Shown: positions 41,237 through 50,453 of the stretch, in pieces
Numbering within the stretch: position 1 is the stretch's first letter
How the letters are laid out: each line of letters opens with the position of its first letter
NCBI GenBank assembly: GCA_035562735.1
Contig: DATMWB010000014.1
Location: 1 to 54,210, forward strand
Direction: 5' to 3'
Source of the DNA: UBA12158 sp035562735
GTDB taxonomy: Bacteria > Patescibacteriota > Microgenomatia > UBA12405
DNA length: 54,210 nt
The notes under the pieces: model-generated
Database searches by the model: none
What the model saw: only the letters and a program-made list of their open reading frames with translations
What the model was told of the DNA's origin: nothing
Translations under genes and position numbers: made by a program

Positions 41237-43095
41237 GTGTGTTTTGGAACTATTTTAAGTAAAGGTTGGAGTGTAATATTCCAATCCAAGTTTCTGTAGA
41301 TTTTTAATGATTCTTGATGTTTTGAAAACCAATACTTTTTTTGAGAATATTTTTTAATCTGTTTGTCAATATTCTTTTCATTATAATAGATGGTGGCCTT
41401 TTTAAGTAGCTCATCTTTTCTCCATTCAGGACATAAAACAGGAAGACCATAGCTAAGATAAAGTAGATGTTTAGCTGAGAAGCCTTCGGAACGAAGTTTG
41501 TCTTGAGATAAAGTTATTAGACCAAGTTGGTAATTTGAAATTGAATCTTCGTTTTTTAAATATGATTTATAGTTGTCTAGTTTTGGATATAAAGTGGGAT
41601 CTGGTTTTTCATAACTGAAAATATCGATTTGATGATGCTGGGAAATATATGACAACATTTTTGGATTGACCCAATATGAATTTAGTTTACCCAGATGAAT
41701 TATTTTGATTGGTTTTTTAAAAACTGAGATTGAAGATTGTTTTTGACAACCCCAATTTAAACAAAGAGAATGTTCGGCTTTGAAGCCAAGTCGTATGGCT
41801 AGTTTTTTATAAGTGTACCAGTGAAAGGATGTGTAATCAGATTTTTGAAAAACCATCTTTTCATACTTTTTAAGTATGTTAATGGTATTTTTAGAGAATA
41901 CTTGACTGTGTTCTAGTTCGCTTGAAAAAATAGTGGGGGAGTCATATAAAGTTTTATATGGCCTATTTTGATTTGTAACAATGAGCATGTCTTCGGGGTA
42001 TTGAACAATTGCTAGAGTTGTTTTGTTTTTTTGTAAAAGCCGATTTAGAATCATTGATTTTAAAAGCATGGTTTCAATTAAAAGTAGGGGATAGATATCA
42101 AGCTGATGATAAGTGTAATAACTTTTGAGGAGGCGATATTTTAAAAGGCGCCAACCATAAATAAAAAGGTAGCGACGAGAGGCAATAACTTTTTGAAATT
42201 CTTGATGTGAATCAAGAGTAGTTACATAATGGTGATGTTTTGTCAGAAATTTGAAAAATGCCTGTGACCTTTGTTGGTTGGCTCCGGAATCATTTTTATT
42301 AATGATGGTAATAGGTCTTGGAAAATTTTTATTGTACCCGATAATAAAGGCAATTTTTAGAATAGAGGTAATGGAAAAATTTAATGGGAATATTGAAGGC
42401 TGATAGTTATCAAAGTTACCCCATTTTTTTGTTATTTTTGCCTTGAATTGACCACGGATGTAACTTTTTTTTAGGCTTGAAAAGAGGCTTGAGTTTTCAG
42501 GATGGCTAACAACCATTTGTGGATTATAAGCACTGACAAACTGATATTCTTTTAGTTGTTGGTTAAAGTCAACATCTTCAAATATTTTAAATTTTTGATC
42601 AAAACGAAAATTCTTAATTTTCTGGTGGTTAAAAATTACATTTTTGGTGTCGAGAGGATGAGAAAGATTGAACCATTTTTGATAATTATCATATTGGCAT
42701 TTAGCTATTTGACTCTGCTTATTTAAGAGGATTGTTTTTCCTACAACAAAGGCTACTTTGGAATGTTTTTTTATAAAATCATATGCAGATATTGTCCAGT
42801 TTTTGTAAAGGATACAGTCGTCGTCTATGAATGCTAAATATTTTGTATGACATTTTTTTATTGCTTGATTACGAGCAAGTGGAATGCTGGGTTTTTTAAT
42901 AAAATAATAAGTGGATTGGAGCTTTTTATACTTATGGCAAAGATTTTTGATTTCTTGATGAAAACAATTGTCGATTATTAATACCTTTTGGGGGTGGTGT
43001 GACTGTCTATAAAGACTCTCAAGACATTTTTCAAGTTGTTTTGGTCTTTGATAGGTTACAATGGCGACAGTTAAGTCTTTGATGATGGTTGACAT
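41233..43095 (-). CDS. Two-domain glycosyltransferase (GT2 N-terminal, GT4/GT1-like C-terminal)
   Basis: 620 residues. Residues 1 to about 240 form a GT2 (GT-A) domain: VAIVTYQRPKQLEKCLESL, LIIDNC, and the metal motif FIDDDC. The rest looks like a GT-B transferase: NWGCQKQ, IIHLGKL, FSYEKPD and the donor-site region SAKHLLYLSYGLPVLC. The fused enzyme could add two successive sugars. It overlaps the upstream polymerase gene by 25 bp and the downstream radical SAM gene by 4 bp. Confidence 0.82.
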   Translation of the reverse strand: MSTIIKDLTVAIVTYQRPKQLEKCLESLYRQSHHPQKVLIIDNCFHQEIKNLCHKYKKLQSTYYFIKKPSIPLARNQAIKKCHTKYLAFIDDDCILYKNWTISAYDFIKKHSKVAFVVGKTILLNKQSQIAKCQYDNYQKWFNLSHPLDTKNVIFNHQKIKNFRFDQKFKIFEDVDFNQQLKEYQFVSAYNPQMVVSHPENSSLFSSLKKSYIRGQFKAKITKKWGNFDNYQPSIFPLNFSITSILKIAFIIGYNKNFPRPITIINKNDSGANQQRSQAFFKFLTKHHHYVTTLDSHQEFQKVIASRRYLFIYGWRLLKYRLLKSYYTYHQLDIYPLLLIETMLLKSMILNRLLQKNKTTLAIVQYPEDMLIVTNQNRPYKTLYDSPTIFSSELEHSQVFSKNTINILKKYEKMVFQKSDYTSFHWYTYKKLAIRLGFKAEHSLCLNWGCQKQSSISVFKKPIKIIHLGKLNSYWVNPKMLSYISQHHQIDIFSYEKPDPTLYPKLDNYKSYLKNEDSISNYQLGLITLSQDKLRSEGFSAKHLLYLSYGLPVLCPEWRKDELLKKATIYYNEKNIDKQIKKYSQKKYWFSKHQESLKIYRNLDWNITLQPLLKIVPKHT

Positions 43096-44468
43096 TGAGA
43101 GTTAATAAAACCAAGAGTAAACATAAATAAATCAAAACTTGGATCTAAATTTAGTAAAGGATGGAATTGACTGCTAATTAGAAAGGTCATGGCCCCGACG
43201 ATAGCTCCAAAGCATATTAGATATGAAGAGGGTTTTATTTTTTTAAAAAATATTGATTTGAAGACAAAAAAGATAAAAAATGAAGCAGCAAAAATGCCAA
43301 GTTCGGAAGTAATAATTAATAGGGTGTTGTGAACGGGGACGATAAAACCGTCAAGATTTTTGGGTAATTTTTGCTCAATAAGATAGTTGGTAAAGTTATT
43401 TAAACCGACTCCTAAGGGATGTTGACTAACCATAATTAAGCTTTGCCACATTAGCTCTAATCTAATGGAAGCATTGCCATTGTCTTCAAATATTTTGGTA
43501 ATTGATTGAATTCTACTGGCGATAATAATTATGGAAATGGCTATAAATATTGAAAGAATAATTTTCCCCCATTTTTTGGAAATTAGAGGTAAATATTTGT
43601 TTTTTATATTTGGAAAAAGCATAATGAGGGAAAGTAAAAGTGTGAACCAAACAGAGCGACTATTTGTGCCAAGCATTGTAATAATTCCGATAAGTGATAT
43701 TGGAAGGGTCATGGCGTAGTTTGTGTAAATTCCATAACTTATAAATATTGGTAAAAGAATAGACATAAAACTACCAAAGTAAACTGGGTGAGAAATAAAT
43801 CCAGAGACACGGTATTGTGCTAATCCATCAGTTGTTGAATAACCTTGATCTTCACTAAAAGAGGGTGTTAGTTCAATGAATTTTCCGAGTGGTCTTTGTT
43901 TGATTATTTGATTAAACCCAATAAGAGTGGAAAAAATGAATATTGAACTGACAATGATAGGAAATAGATTAAATTTTTGTTTAAAAAATATTTTGGCTGA
44001 AAAATATATGAAGACTGAAAGCCAAAGTCTGAGTAAGCCGAGGAAGGTGATGGTTGAAGAGAAAAATATGGTATTTATACAAGCGATACTAAAAAAAATA
44101 ATTAATGGCCAGTCGTCTTTGAAGGAAGGTAAAGAAATTTTTTTGTAGTTGATGATTAGAAGGAGAAACAAAAATAAGGCGAAAATTAGTTTTAAATTTA
44201 ATCCAAAATAAAAAGAATATCCAGATGTGGGGACACCAACAAAGAGAGGATTTGTTACTTCAAATAGCCACTCACGAAGATTATTTTCAAAAGGTAGAGA
44301 GAGGAAAAAAGTTATAAGGGTGGTGTTTATCAACGAAAATTTAAAATAAAGGAAGAGTATTGCTGGAGCTAATAAGAAAATTAAAATGTATGATTTTACG
44401 TTAAATATAACGAAAAATAGTAAGTAAAATCCGCTTAGAAAAAGAAAAAGTCGCTGGTTATTTGACAT
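43071..44468 (-). CDS. O-antigen ligase/polymerase-like membrane protein
   Basis: 465 residues from ATG 44468; a longer in-frame start at 44570 would overlap the upstream gene by more than 100 bp, while 44468 overlaps it by 11 bp. It has ten to twelve TM helices and the Wzy_C/WaaL-type periplasmic loop: GFISHPVYFGSF, GTNSRSVWF, GVGLNNF and the conserved His in VHNTLLIITSELG. It would polymerise or ligate glycan repeat units at the outer membrane face. Confidence 0.82.
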   Translation of the reverse strand: MSNNQRLFLFLSGFYLLFFVIFNVKSYILIFLLAPAILFLYFKFSLINTTLITFFLSLPFENNLREWLFEVTNPLFVGVPTSGYSFYFGLNLKLIFALFLFLLLIINYKKISLPSFKDDWPLIIFFSIACINTIFFSSTITFLGLLRLWLSVFIYFSAKIFFKQKFNLFPIIVSSIFIFSTLIGFNQIIKQRPLGKFIELTPSFSEDQGYSTTDGLAQYRVSGFISHPVYFGSFMSILLPIFISYGIYTNYAMTLPISLIGIITMLGTNSRSVWFTLLLSLIMLFPNIKNKYLPLISKKWGKIILSIFIAISIIIIASRIQSITKIFEDNGNASIRLELMWQSLIMVSQHPLGVGLNNFTNYLIEQKLPKNLDGFIVPVHNTLLIITSELGIFAASFFIFFVFKSIFFKKIKPSSYLICFGAIVGAMTFLISSQFHPLLNLDPSFDLFMFTLGFINSQCQPSSKT

Positions 44469-45291
44469 CCTCAATCTCAAGGCCATATAAATTGATGTTT
44501 TGACTGTAGAAGTATATAGAGTTGCCAACTTTAATTTGTTGGTGTCCCGCAAAATACCAACGTCCATCAATAAGTTCGGTGTTTACCTGAAAGGTTACAA
44601 CAACATCCTTGGCATTTTCATTTAGTTTAAAACCTAGACTTTGGTTGTTGTTGGTCAATTCACTAACATATATTCTGGTTGTTTTTTCAGTATGAAATGA
44701 AGTAATAGTAGCTATGATGCTTTGATCATAGCGATTTTTCATAACGTCGTTAATTTTTATATTGTTTATTATATAGGCATCAATTCCTCGACCCCGAGCG
44801 GTAACGGTAAATGTTTTTTTTGGATAACCTGATGATGGCATGTCAATATCAACAATTTGCCCATAAACAATATTTTGATCTGGGGCAATTTCGATGGCGG
44901 AACCTAGGTCTAAAGGCTTATTTTTGAAAATATGTTGTTGAATTCTTTTTTGATAGGTTGTTCTTAATTTCACTGTTAGGTAGACATCAGCTTCTTCTGA
45001 ACCTCTTTCATAGTTTTCGACATTGATTATTTCGGCAATAACTTTTCCTGACTTACCATATTCCTTTTGACCTATTTTTAGTTTGTCACTGAGCCAAAAT
45101 GGGGTTCTGTATCCATAGGGATTGTAATTTTCTGCCCAACTCTTGTTGATGATTTCGATTTTGACAGTTTTCCATTCGACTTTCTGACCAAAAAACTTGA
45201 TAACAAAGACGACAAAGACAATAATTGAAATTGAAATAAAAACTTCAAAAATACTCAAGGTTTTTAGCCGTTGTTTTACCCATTTAAACAT
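44458..45291 (-). CDS. Membrane-anchored beta-domain protein, DUF4330-like
   Basis: 277 residues: one N-terminal TM helix (about 18-36) and two tandem beta-rich modules of about 110 residues, each with a G-x-IxVG/GSAIEIAP-type strand pair ending in a 'VYGQIVDI / LYGLEIED' step. This resembles DUF4330 proteins often found beside polysaccharide genes, though I place it by pattern only. First gene of a four-gene minus-strand operon. Function unknown. Confidence 0.65.
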   Translation of the reverse strand: MFKWVKQRLKTLSIFEVFISISIIVFVVFVIKFFGQKVEWKTVKIEIINKSWAENYNPYGYRTPFWLSDKLKIGQKEYGKSGKVIAEIINVENYERGSEEADVYLTVKLRTTYQKRIQQHIFKNKPLDLGSAIEIAPDQNIVYGQIVDIDMPSSGYPKKTFTVTARGRGIDAYIINNIKINDVMKNRYDQSIIATITSFHTEKTTRIYVSELTNNNQSLGFKLNENAKDVVVTFQVNTELIDGRWYFAGHQQIKVGNSIYFYSQNINLYGLEIEDVK

Positions 45292-45296
45292 AGGTT

Positions 45297-45304
45297 ATTA
45301 TATT
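45297..45304. promoter_or_regulatory. Overlapping divergent -10 elements
   Basis: TATAAT on the minus strand (45297-45302), 5 nt before ATG 45291, and TATATT on the plus strand (45299-45304), 8 nt before ATG 45313. The two start codons face away from each other with only 21 bp between them. Confidence 0.5.
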
Positions 45305-45312
45305 ACATAGAG

Positions 45313-46434
45313 ATGAAGATAGCTAAAAGAGGTGTTTTTAGAAAAATTGGTGAGTTGTTGGACGGTTTTTTCCGATACAACATACAATCAAAGTTTTTTC
45401 CTTTGAGTCCTAGGAGTCTGATGATAAATTTGACATACAAATGTAATTCAAGATGTGTGATGTGTAATATATGGAAGATTAGACCTAAAAATGAGATTAC
45501 ATATGAGAAATGGCAGGAGCTTATGAAAGATAATATTTTTTCTGATATACGTAATCTAACAATTTCAGGCGGGGAGCCGGTTTTATATACTGACTATGTC
45601 AAATCTGTAAAACTTTTCGTTGACTCAATGCCAAAGCTGAGGAGATTGGTGCTTAATACGAATGGATTTTTACCAAAAATAATTGAGGAGAGTATAAGAG
45701 AAATTGCAAAATATTGTGTTAAAAGAAAAATAAAGGTAGCGGTTTCAGTATCAGTTGATGGGGTTGGGTCAGTGCATGATAAATTGAGGCGGATACCTGA
45801 GGGATTTAAAAAAGCAACAGAGACGATTAATCGCTTAAAAAAGATATGTAATGAGTTTGATATCAGTGTGGGAGTCTCAACGGTGATAATGAGACAAAAT
45901 GTAAAAAGTTATTGGGAGATGAAAAAATGGTTACAGAAGAATGAAATAAATGGCGGTTTTCAAATTGTAGGTTTTCATAAAGATTTTTTGAAAAATAAGT
46001 CACAAGAGAAAAAAATAGGGATAAATTCGATGGTTAAAAATGATTTCTTGGAGGTACTTGGAGATGTTCGTAACTCGAGAAATAAGTTTTCGTTGATTCG
46101 ATATTATTGGGACGACATGATTCAGATGTATGGGGAATCGTCTTATCGAAGTACTCCTTGTCCCTTTTTGAAAGATGACTTTGTAATTGATAGTTTGGGG
46201 GATGTTTACTACTGTTTGTCAGTGAGACCTATTGGAAATTTTTTGAAAGAAAAAAGATCGGTTGGCAAGATATATTTTGATAAAAAAAATATTCTTTTTA
46301 GGAAAAACTTACCCAGGAGGGATTGCCAAAATTGTAATAGCGGATGTAATGTCACAAATGGGATAGCCTTTGAAGCTAAACGTTATATTTGGTACAAATT
46401 AACTGGAAGTCTGTGGCCGATTAAAAGTATTTGA
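45313..46434 (+). CDS. Radical SAM protein with SPASM-like C-terminus
   Basis: 373 residues from ATG 45313 (a -10 lies 8 nt before it; the in-frame ATG 45271 is inside the divergent gene). CNSRCVMCNIW (CxxxCxxC) is near residue 42, then ISGGEPVLY and VSVDGVGSVHDKLR. A C-terminal cluster has CPFLKDDFVIDSLGDVYYC and CQNCNSGC. The plan is the same as that of the radical SAM protein at 40163-41236, so the two may act on related substrates. The end overlaps the convergent GT4 gene by 14 bp. Confidence 0.9.
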   Translation: MKIAKRGVFRKIGELLDGFFRYNIQSKFFPLSPRSLMINLTYKCNSRCVMCNIWKIRPKNEITYEKWQELMKDNIFSDIRNLTISGGEPVLYTDYVKSVKLFVDSMPKLRRLVLNTNGFLPKIIEESIREIAKYCVKRKIKVAVSVSVDGVGSVHDKLRRIPEGFKKATETINRLKKICNEFDISVGVSTVIMRQNVKSYWEMKKWLQKNEINGGFQIVGFHKDFLKNKSQEKKIGINSMVKNDFLEVLGDVRNSRNKFSLIRYYWDDMIQMYGESSYRSTPCPFLKDDFVIDSLGDVYYCLSVRPIGNFLKEKRSVGKIYFDKKNILFRKNLPRRDCQNCNSGCNVTNGIAFEAKRYIWYKLTGSLWPIKSI

Positions 46435-47515
46435 TATAGTTACGGATATGTCTTTGCTGATTTTTAAGAATTTTATCGAGGTAGATTTGTAGATAAGTGG
46501 TGACTGGTATTTTAAGATCTTTTTGAATAATATTGGCTGCTTGGATATCTGTATCGTAGATTATTTTTGATTTATCCTTTGTAAAAAACTGTGATATTTC
46601 GGGGATGTTTCTGAGAACTGGAATACAGCCACTACTAATGGCTTCCATCAAAGTTAATGGAAAACCTTCATAGTCAGAGGATAAAAGAAATATCTTGGAA
46701 TTTGAATAATATTTTGAAGTGTCTAGTGTTGGTTTGATAATTTCGACATTTTTTTGAAGAGATAATTTGTTTATTAGTTTGATGATTTTTTTGCGGTCAT
46801 CACCATCTCCGACAATTTTAACCTTCAATTTGGGTACATTTTTGGTTACTAATTTAATTATTTGAAGAAAGAGTGGTAAATTTTTTTGGGCATCAATACG
46901 ACCGACAAAGAGGATATCGATTAGTCTTTTGTTTTGTGGAATTATTTTTTGAGGTGGGTAGTCGAGGGGTAGCCAGTTTGGTGAAGCAACAATATTTTTT
47001 TGCGAATGTCCATGATAAATCATTTGCTCTAAATCTTTTTTTTGAATAGGAGTTTGGACAAGGATGGTGTTGGCAAGGGGGTAAAGCCATTTTATGAGTA
47101 GTTTTCTTAAGGAAGGAAAAGTTTCTGTATAGACATATTTTGAGGTAAGGATGTCTTCACCAATGGTTAAGCGAGGTTTAAGCCATGGTAAGAGCTGAAG
47201 AGCTACTAAAGTGGGAACAGTTCCAAGATCCATAAAGGAAAGAATTTTGTCTGGTCTAACAATGGCTAGTTTTTGGATTAGCCAGAGAGTAAACCAAGTT
47301 ATATTGAAATTATGTGTATGAATGCTTGGAGCAAGTACGGTTATATCTTTGGGGATACAATCTAGAAAAATTCCTTCACGTTTTCGAAGACATAAAATTA
47401 TCTTTGTATTAGGGAGAAACTTTTGGTGGTATTTGATAATGTCAAGAATTTTCCTTTGGATACCTCCAAGTCGCATATCATGGAAGACAATCATGAGGGT
47501 ATGTTTTGTTTTCAT
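46421..47515 (-). CDS. GT4 family glycosyltransferase
   Basis: 364 residues, GT-B fold. The N-terminal glycine-rich acceptor loop is MRLGGIQRK; donor-domain motifs are ILFVGRIDAQKNLPLFLQ, KIVGDGDDRKKI and SSDYEGFPLTLMEAISSGCIPV (EGFPLxxxEA, the nucleotide-sugar binding signature). It is a paralogue of its upstream neighbour, with which it shares a 1-bp stop/start overlap. Confidence 0.92.
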   Translation of the reverse strand: MKTKHTLMIVFHDMRLGGIQRKILDIIKYHQKFLPNTKIILCLRKREGIFLDCIPKDITVLAPSIHTHNFNITWFTLWLIQKLAIVRPDKILSFMDLGTVPTLVALQLLPWLKPRLTIGEDILTSKYVYTETFPSLRKLLIKWLYPLANTILVQTPIQKKDLEQMIYHGHSQKNIVASPNWLPLDYPPQKIIPQNKRLIDILFVGRIDAQKNLPLFLQIIKLVTKNVPKLKVKIVGDGDDRKKIIKLINKLSLQKNVEIIKPTLDTSKYYSNSKIFLLSSDYEGFPLTLMEAISSGCIPVLRNIPEISQFFTKDKSKIIYDTDIQAANIIQKDLKIPVTTYLQIYLDKILKNQQRHIRNYIKYF

Positions 47516-48615
47516 TACAAATATTTGCTTAGGTGATTAACAGTATTATTAAAATTTATTTGTTGATTTAACAATGTTTTCTTTTGATAATAACTTGAGA
47601 TTAGCTTTCTTTGGTGAGAATTTGATAGCAGTTTTTTAATATTTTTAATAGCCTTGGTGTTTGTATTATACAAAAGATAATTAGAAGAAAAGTCAAAATA
47701 ATTTTGGATTTCTTTAAGACTAATACAAATTGGTATTGAACCGGAGGCGGTAGCTTCCAGAAGAGTCAAGGGAAAGCCCTCGTGCCTTGAAGTTAATAAA
47801 AAAAGTTTTGAACGCTGGAAGTATTTATATGATTTCGTTGTTTTTGGATGAAGTGAAACTTGAGGGTTTAGATTATTTTTAAAAATATATTTTTTAATTT
47901 TTGGAGTTAGGGAGCCATAGCCTACCATAGAAATATTTAATTTTGGATTATTTGCTAATAAACGTTTACATATTTTTAGAAATTTAAGAGGGTTCTTTTG
48001 AGGTTCAAAACGACCTAAAAATAAGATGTCGATATCTCTTTTTTGATTAGAAATTTGTTTGGGATAAGTATTGGGGAGCCAATTTTCAAGGATAGCAATT
48101 TTGTTTTTTAAAGAAGATTTTATTTTTAGTAAGTTGCTTTTACCTGATTGAGATAAGACGATTATTGAATTTGAAAAAGGATATAAAATTTTTACTAAAA
48201 TAATTCTTAAAAACGAAAAAGAATCTGTTTTTAACTGTTGAATAATACTTGAATCTTCACTAATGACTAATTTCGTTTTTGAAAAACTAAACATTTTTCC
48301 TATGATGGCAGAGATAGCACTGTAATTGCCAAAGGCAATAACAAGATTGGGTTTTATTTTGTTGAATGCACAGGATAACCAAAAAGGAAATATTAGGGTT
48401 TTTAGCTTTAATTTGTCAGTAAGAGGTGGGTGGACAAGATTGATATTGGGTGGAATTTTTGCAAGTAGTGGACCGATTTTTGTTTTTAAAATAATCGTTA
48501 ATTTGTAATTTTTTTTCTTGGAATAGTGTTTTGAAATATCAACGATTTTTGTTTCAATCCCACCAATATTTAGATTGTTGAAAACAATTATAATTTTTTT
48601 GGAAGTTGTTTCCAT
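47515..48615 (-). CDS. GT4 family glycosyltransferase
   Basis: 366 residues, GT-B fold. N-terminal LNIGGIETKIVD, donor-domain ILFLGRFEPQKNPLKFLK, SMVGYGSLTPKI and TSRHEGFPLTLLEATASGSIPI. It aligns along its length with the next gene and probably arose with it by tandem duplication. A TAAAAT hexamer on the minus strand lies 10 nt before the ATG. It diverges from the GT4 gene at 48650. Confidence 0.92.
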   Translation of the reverse strand: METTSKKIIIVFNNLNIGGIETKIVDISKHYSKKKNYKLTIILKTKIGPLLAKIPPNINLVHPPLTDKLKLKTLIFPFWLSCAFNKIKPNLVIAFGNYSAISAIIGKMFSFSKTKLVISEDSSIIQQLKTDSFSFLRIILVKILYPFSNSIIVLSQSGKSNLLKIKSSLKNKIAILENWLPNTYPKQISNQKRDIDILFLGRFEPQKNPLKFLKICKRLLANNPKLNISMVGYGSLTPKIKKYIFKNNLNPQVSLHPKTTKSYKYFQRSKLFLLTSRHEGFPLTLLEATASGSIPICISLKEIQNYFDFSSNYLLYNTNTKAIKNIKKLLSNSHQRKLISSYYQKKTLLNQQINFNNTVNHLSKYL

Positions 48616-48636
48616 CTATAAGCTGATTTTAACAGG

Positions 48637-48642
48637 TATAAT
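48637..48642 (+). promoter_or_regulatory. -10 hexamer of the 48650 glycosyltransferase gene
   Basis: TATAAT, 7 nt before ATG 48650; it decides against the longer in-frame start at 48575, which lies inside the divergent gene. Confidence 0.55.
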
Positions 48643-48649
48643 TGGCATA

Positions 48650-49759
48650 ATGAAACGGAAAAAAATTGCGATTGTCTCAGATGTAATGATGAGTATTGGT
48701 GGGGCAGAGATGGTAGTTATGAAATTGATGGAGATGTATCCTGCGGCTGATTTCTATACTTTGTTTATTAGCCCCAAAGCCTTAAAAGGAATTGAAGAAA
48801 GGTTTCCAAAAATTAATGTTCGAACTTCAATTTTTCAGAGAATTATAAAGGGGGATAATGTCAGCAAATATGTTTCAATAATTAAATTAATATCTTGGAT
48901 GTATTGGGAATTATTGGATTTAAGTAGGTATGATTTAGTAATATCTTCATCACATTCCTTTATGTCAAAAAATGTAAAAAAGGGTAAGGGAGCCAAGCAT
49001 CTATCATATATTCATACACCTCCAAGATATTTATATGATGAGTTTAATGAGATTGGATGGATAAAGACAAAACCATGGTCACTATTCTTTTGGCCGTGGA
49101 AAAAAATATTACGATATGTTGACTGGATGGGAGCGAAAAGACCGGATGTAATGATGGCAAATTCGGTCAATGTGGCAAAGAGGATTGAAAAATATTACGG
49201 TAGAGTGGCGGTGGTTGTATATCCTCCAGTAGGAGGGAATTTTGGGGTAAGAAAAGGAAGTAAAAAAGATAACTACTTTGTTTGTTTGTCTCGTCTAGTA
49301 AGGCAAAAAGGAATTGATTTGGCAGTATCTACCTGCTCTTTTTATAAAATTCCATTGATAGTGGTGGGAAAAGGTGGGGAAATTAGTCGGTTGAGAAATA
49401 TGGCTGATACTTGTGTTGAGTTTGTAGAAGAGTGTGACGATAATTTAAAATTTAAAATATTGGCTAACGCAAAGGCGTTGATATATACATCAAAGGAAGA
49501 GGATTTTGGAATGGTACCAATTGAAGCTTTAAAATTAGGAACTCCGGTTATTGCTTATATGTCTGGTGGAGTGGTTGAGAGTGTTGTTGACGGGGTCAAT
49601 GGGATTTTATATAAAGAATTCAATAAAGTATCCTTGTATGAGGCAATCAAAAAATTTAATAAAAAAAAGATTAGTAGACAGACTTGTATTTCTTCAGTAA
49701 GGAAGTTTTCTGATAAAGTTTTTGAAAAGAAAATTAGAGATTATGTAGATAATGAATAA
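48650..49759 (+). CDS. GT4 glycosyltransferase (WbaZ-like)
   Basis: 369 residues from ATG 48650. MMSIGGAEMVV is the acceptor-side loop; HTPPRYLYDEF, VVVYPPV, FVCLSRLVRQKGIDLAV and the donor signature EEDFGMVPIEALKLGTPVIAYMSGG follow. The HTPPRY segment is typical of the WbaZ/mannosyl- and rhamnosyltransferase-like branch of GT4. It is co-transcribed with the GT26 gene, whose ATG overlaps its end by 8 bp. Confidence 0.92.
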   Translation: MKRKKIAIVSDVMMSIGGAEMVVMKLMEMYPAADFYTLFISPKALKGIEERFPKINVRTSIFQRIIKGDNVSKYVSIIKLISWMYWELLDLSRYDLVISSSHSFMSKNVKKGKGAKHLSYIHTPPRYLYDEFNEIGWIKTKPWSLFFWPWKKILRYVDWMGAKRPDVMMANSVNVAKRIEKYYGRVAVVVYPPVGGNFGVRKGSKKDNYFVCLSRLVRQKGIDLAVSTCSFYKIPLIVVGKGGEISRLRNMADTCVEFVEECDDNLKFKILANAKALIYTSKEEDFGMVPIEALKLGTPVIAYMSGGVVESVVDGVNGILYKEFNKVSLYEAIKKFNKKKISRQTCISSVRKFSDKVFEKKIRDYVDNE

Positions 49760-50453
49760 AAAAGTTGGAATATTGGGAATTAATTTGAGTTTGATGAATT
49801 TTGATGAAAGCATTCAATTTATTAAAAAGAGGATTAAGTTGAAAAAAGGAACAGTGGTCTATTGTTGTACCTTAAATGAAGTAAAAATGGTGAATGAAGA
49901 TAAAAATTTCGAATACTTATTTAATAAGGCAGATTTAATTACCCCTGATGGAATGCCTTTGGTTTGGGGTATTCGATTAAAGACGGGTAAGGGAGAAAGG
50001 GTATATGGACCTGAATTGATGGAGGAAATATTGTCTATGGATTTTTGTAAATATGTTTTTGTAGGAGACAAAAAAAATATGAGCTTTTTTAAAAAAATAG
50101 GTGATTATATTGTTATGCCAATGAAAGATAAATTTTCAGTTGAAGATTATAATGAACTTTTCATTAAATTGAATATGTCTAAAGGTCAGTTGGTGTGGTT
50201 GGGGTTGGGTTCAAAGAAACAAGTGGAAGTGGCTTATGAAATGAAAAAGAGGGGGCTAAATAAAGTAATAGTTACTGTCGGGGCTGCCTTTGATTTTATT
50301 AGTGGAAACAAAAAGCAGGCACCAAGGTGGTTAAGAAATTTGGGAGGAGAATGGTTATTTAGGTTGTTTACTGAACCAAGAAGATTGGGTGGGAGATATC
50401 TAAAAATAATGAAATTTTTAGGGAAGAGTGTTTATAAAAAAGTAATCAATTAG
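49752..50453 (+). CDS. WecG/TagA/CpsF family glycosyltransferase (GT26)
   Basis: 233 residues. Family motifs: YCCTLNEVKMVNEDKNF, LITPDGMPLVWGIRL (conserved Asp-Gly-Met/x-Pro), ERVYGPEL, VWLGLGSKKQ, VGAAFDFISGNKKQAPRWLRNLGGEWLFRL. These enzymes add ManNAc- or ManNAcA-type sugars to a polyprenyl-diphosphate-linked acceptor, often as the second step of glycan assembly. The initiating transferase encoded at 52315 is a suitable partner. Convergent overlap of 8 bp with the next gene. Confidence 0.93.
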   Translation: MNKKVGILGINLSLMNFDESIQFIKKRIKLKKGTVVYCCTLNEVKMVNEDKNFEYLFNKADLITPDGMPLVWGIRLKTGKGERVYGPELMEEILSMDFCKYVFVGDKKNMSFFKKIGDYIVMPMKDKFSVEDYNELFIKLNMSKGQLVWLGLGSKKQVEVAYEMKKRGLNKVIVTVGAAFDFISGNKKQAPRWLRNLGGEWLFRLFTEPRRLGGRYLKIMKFLGKSVYKKVIN

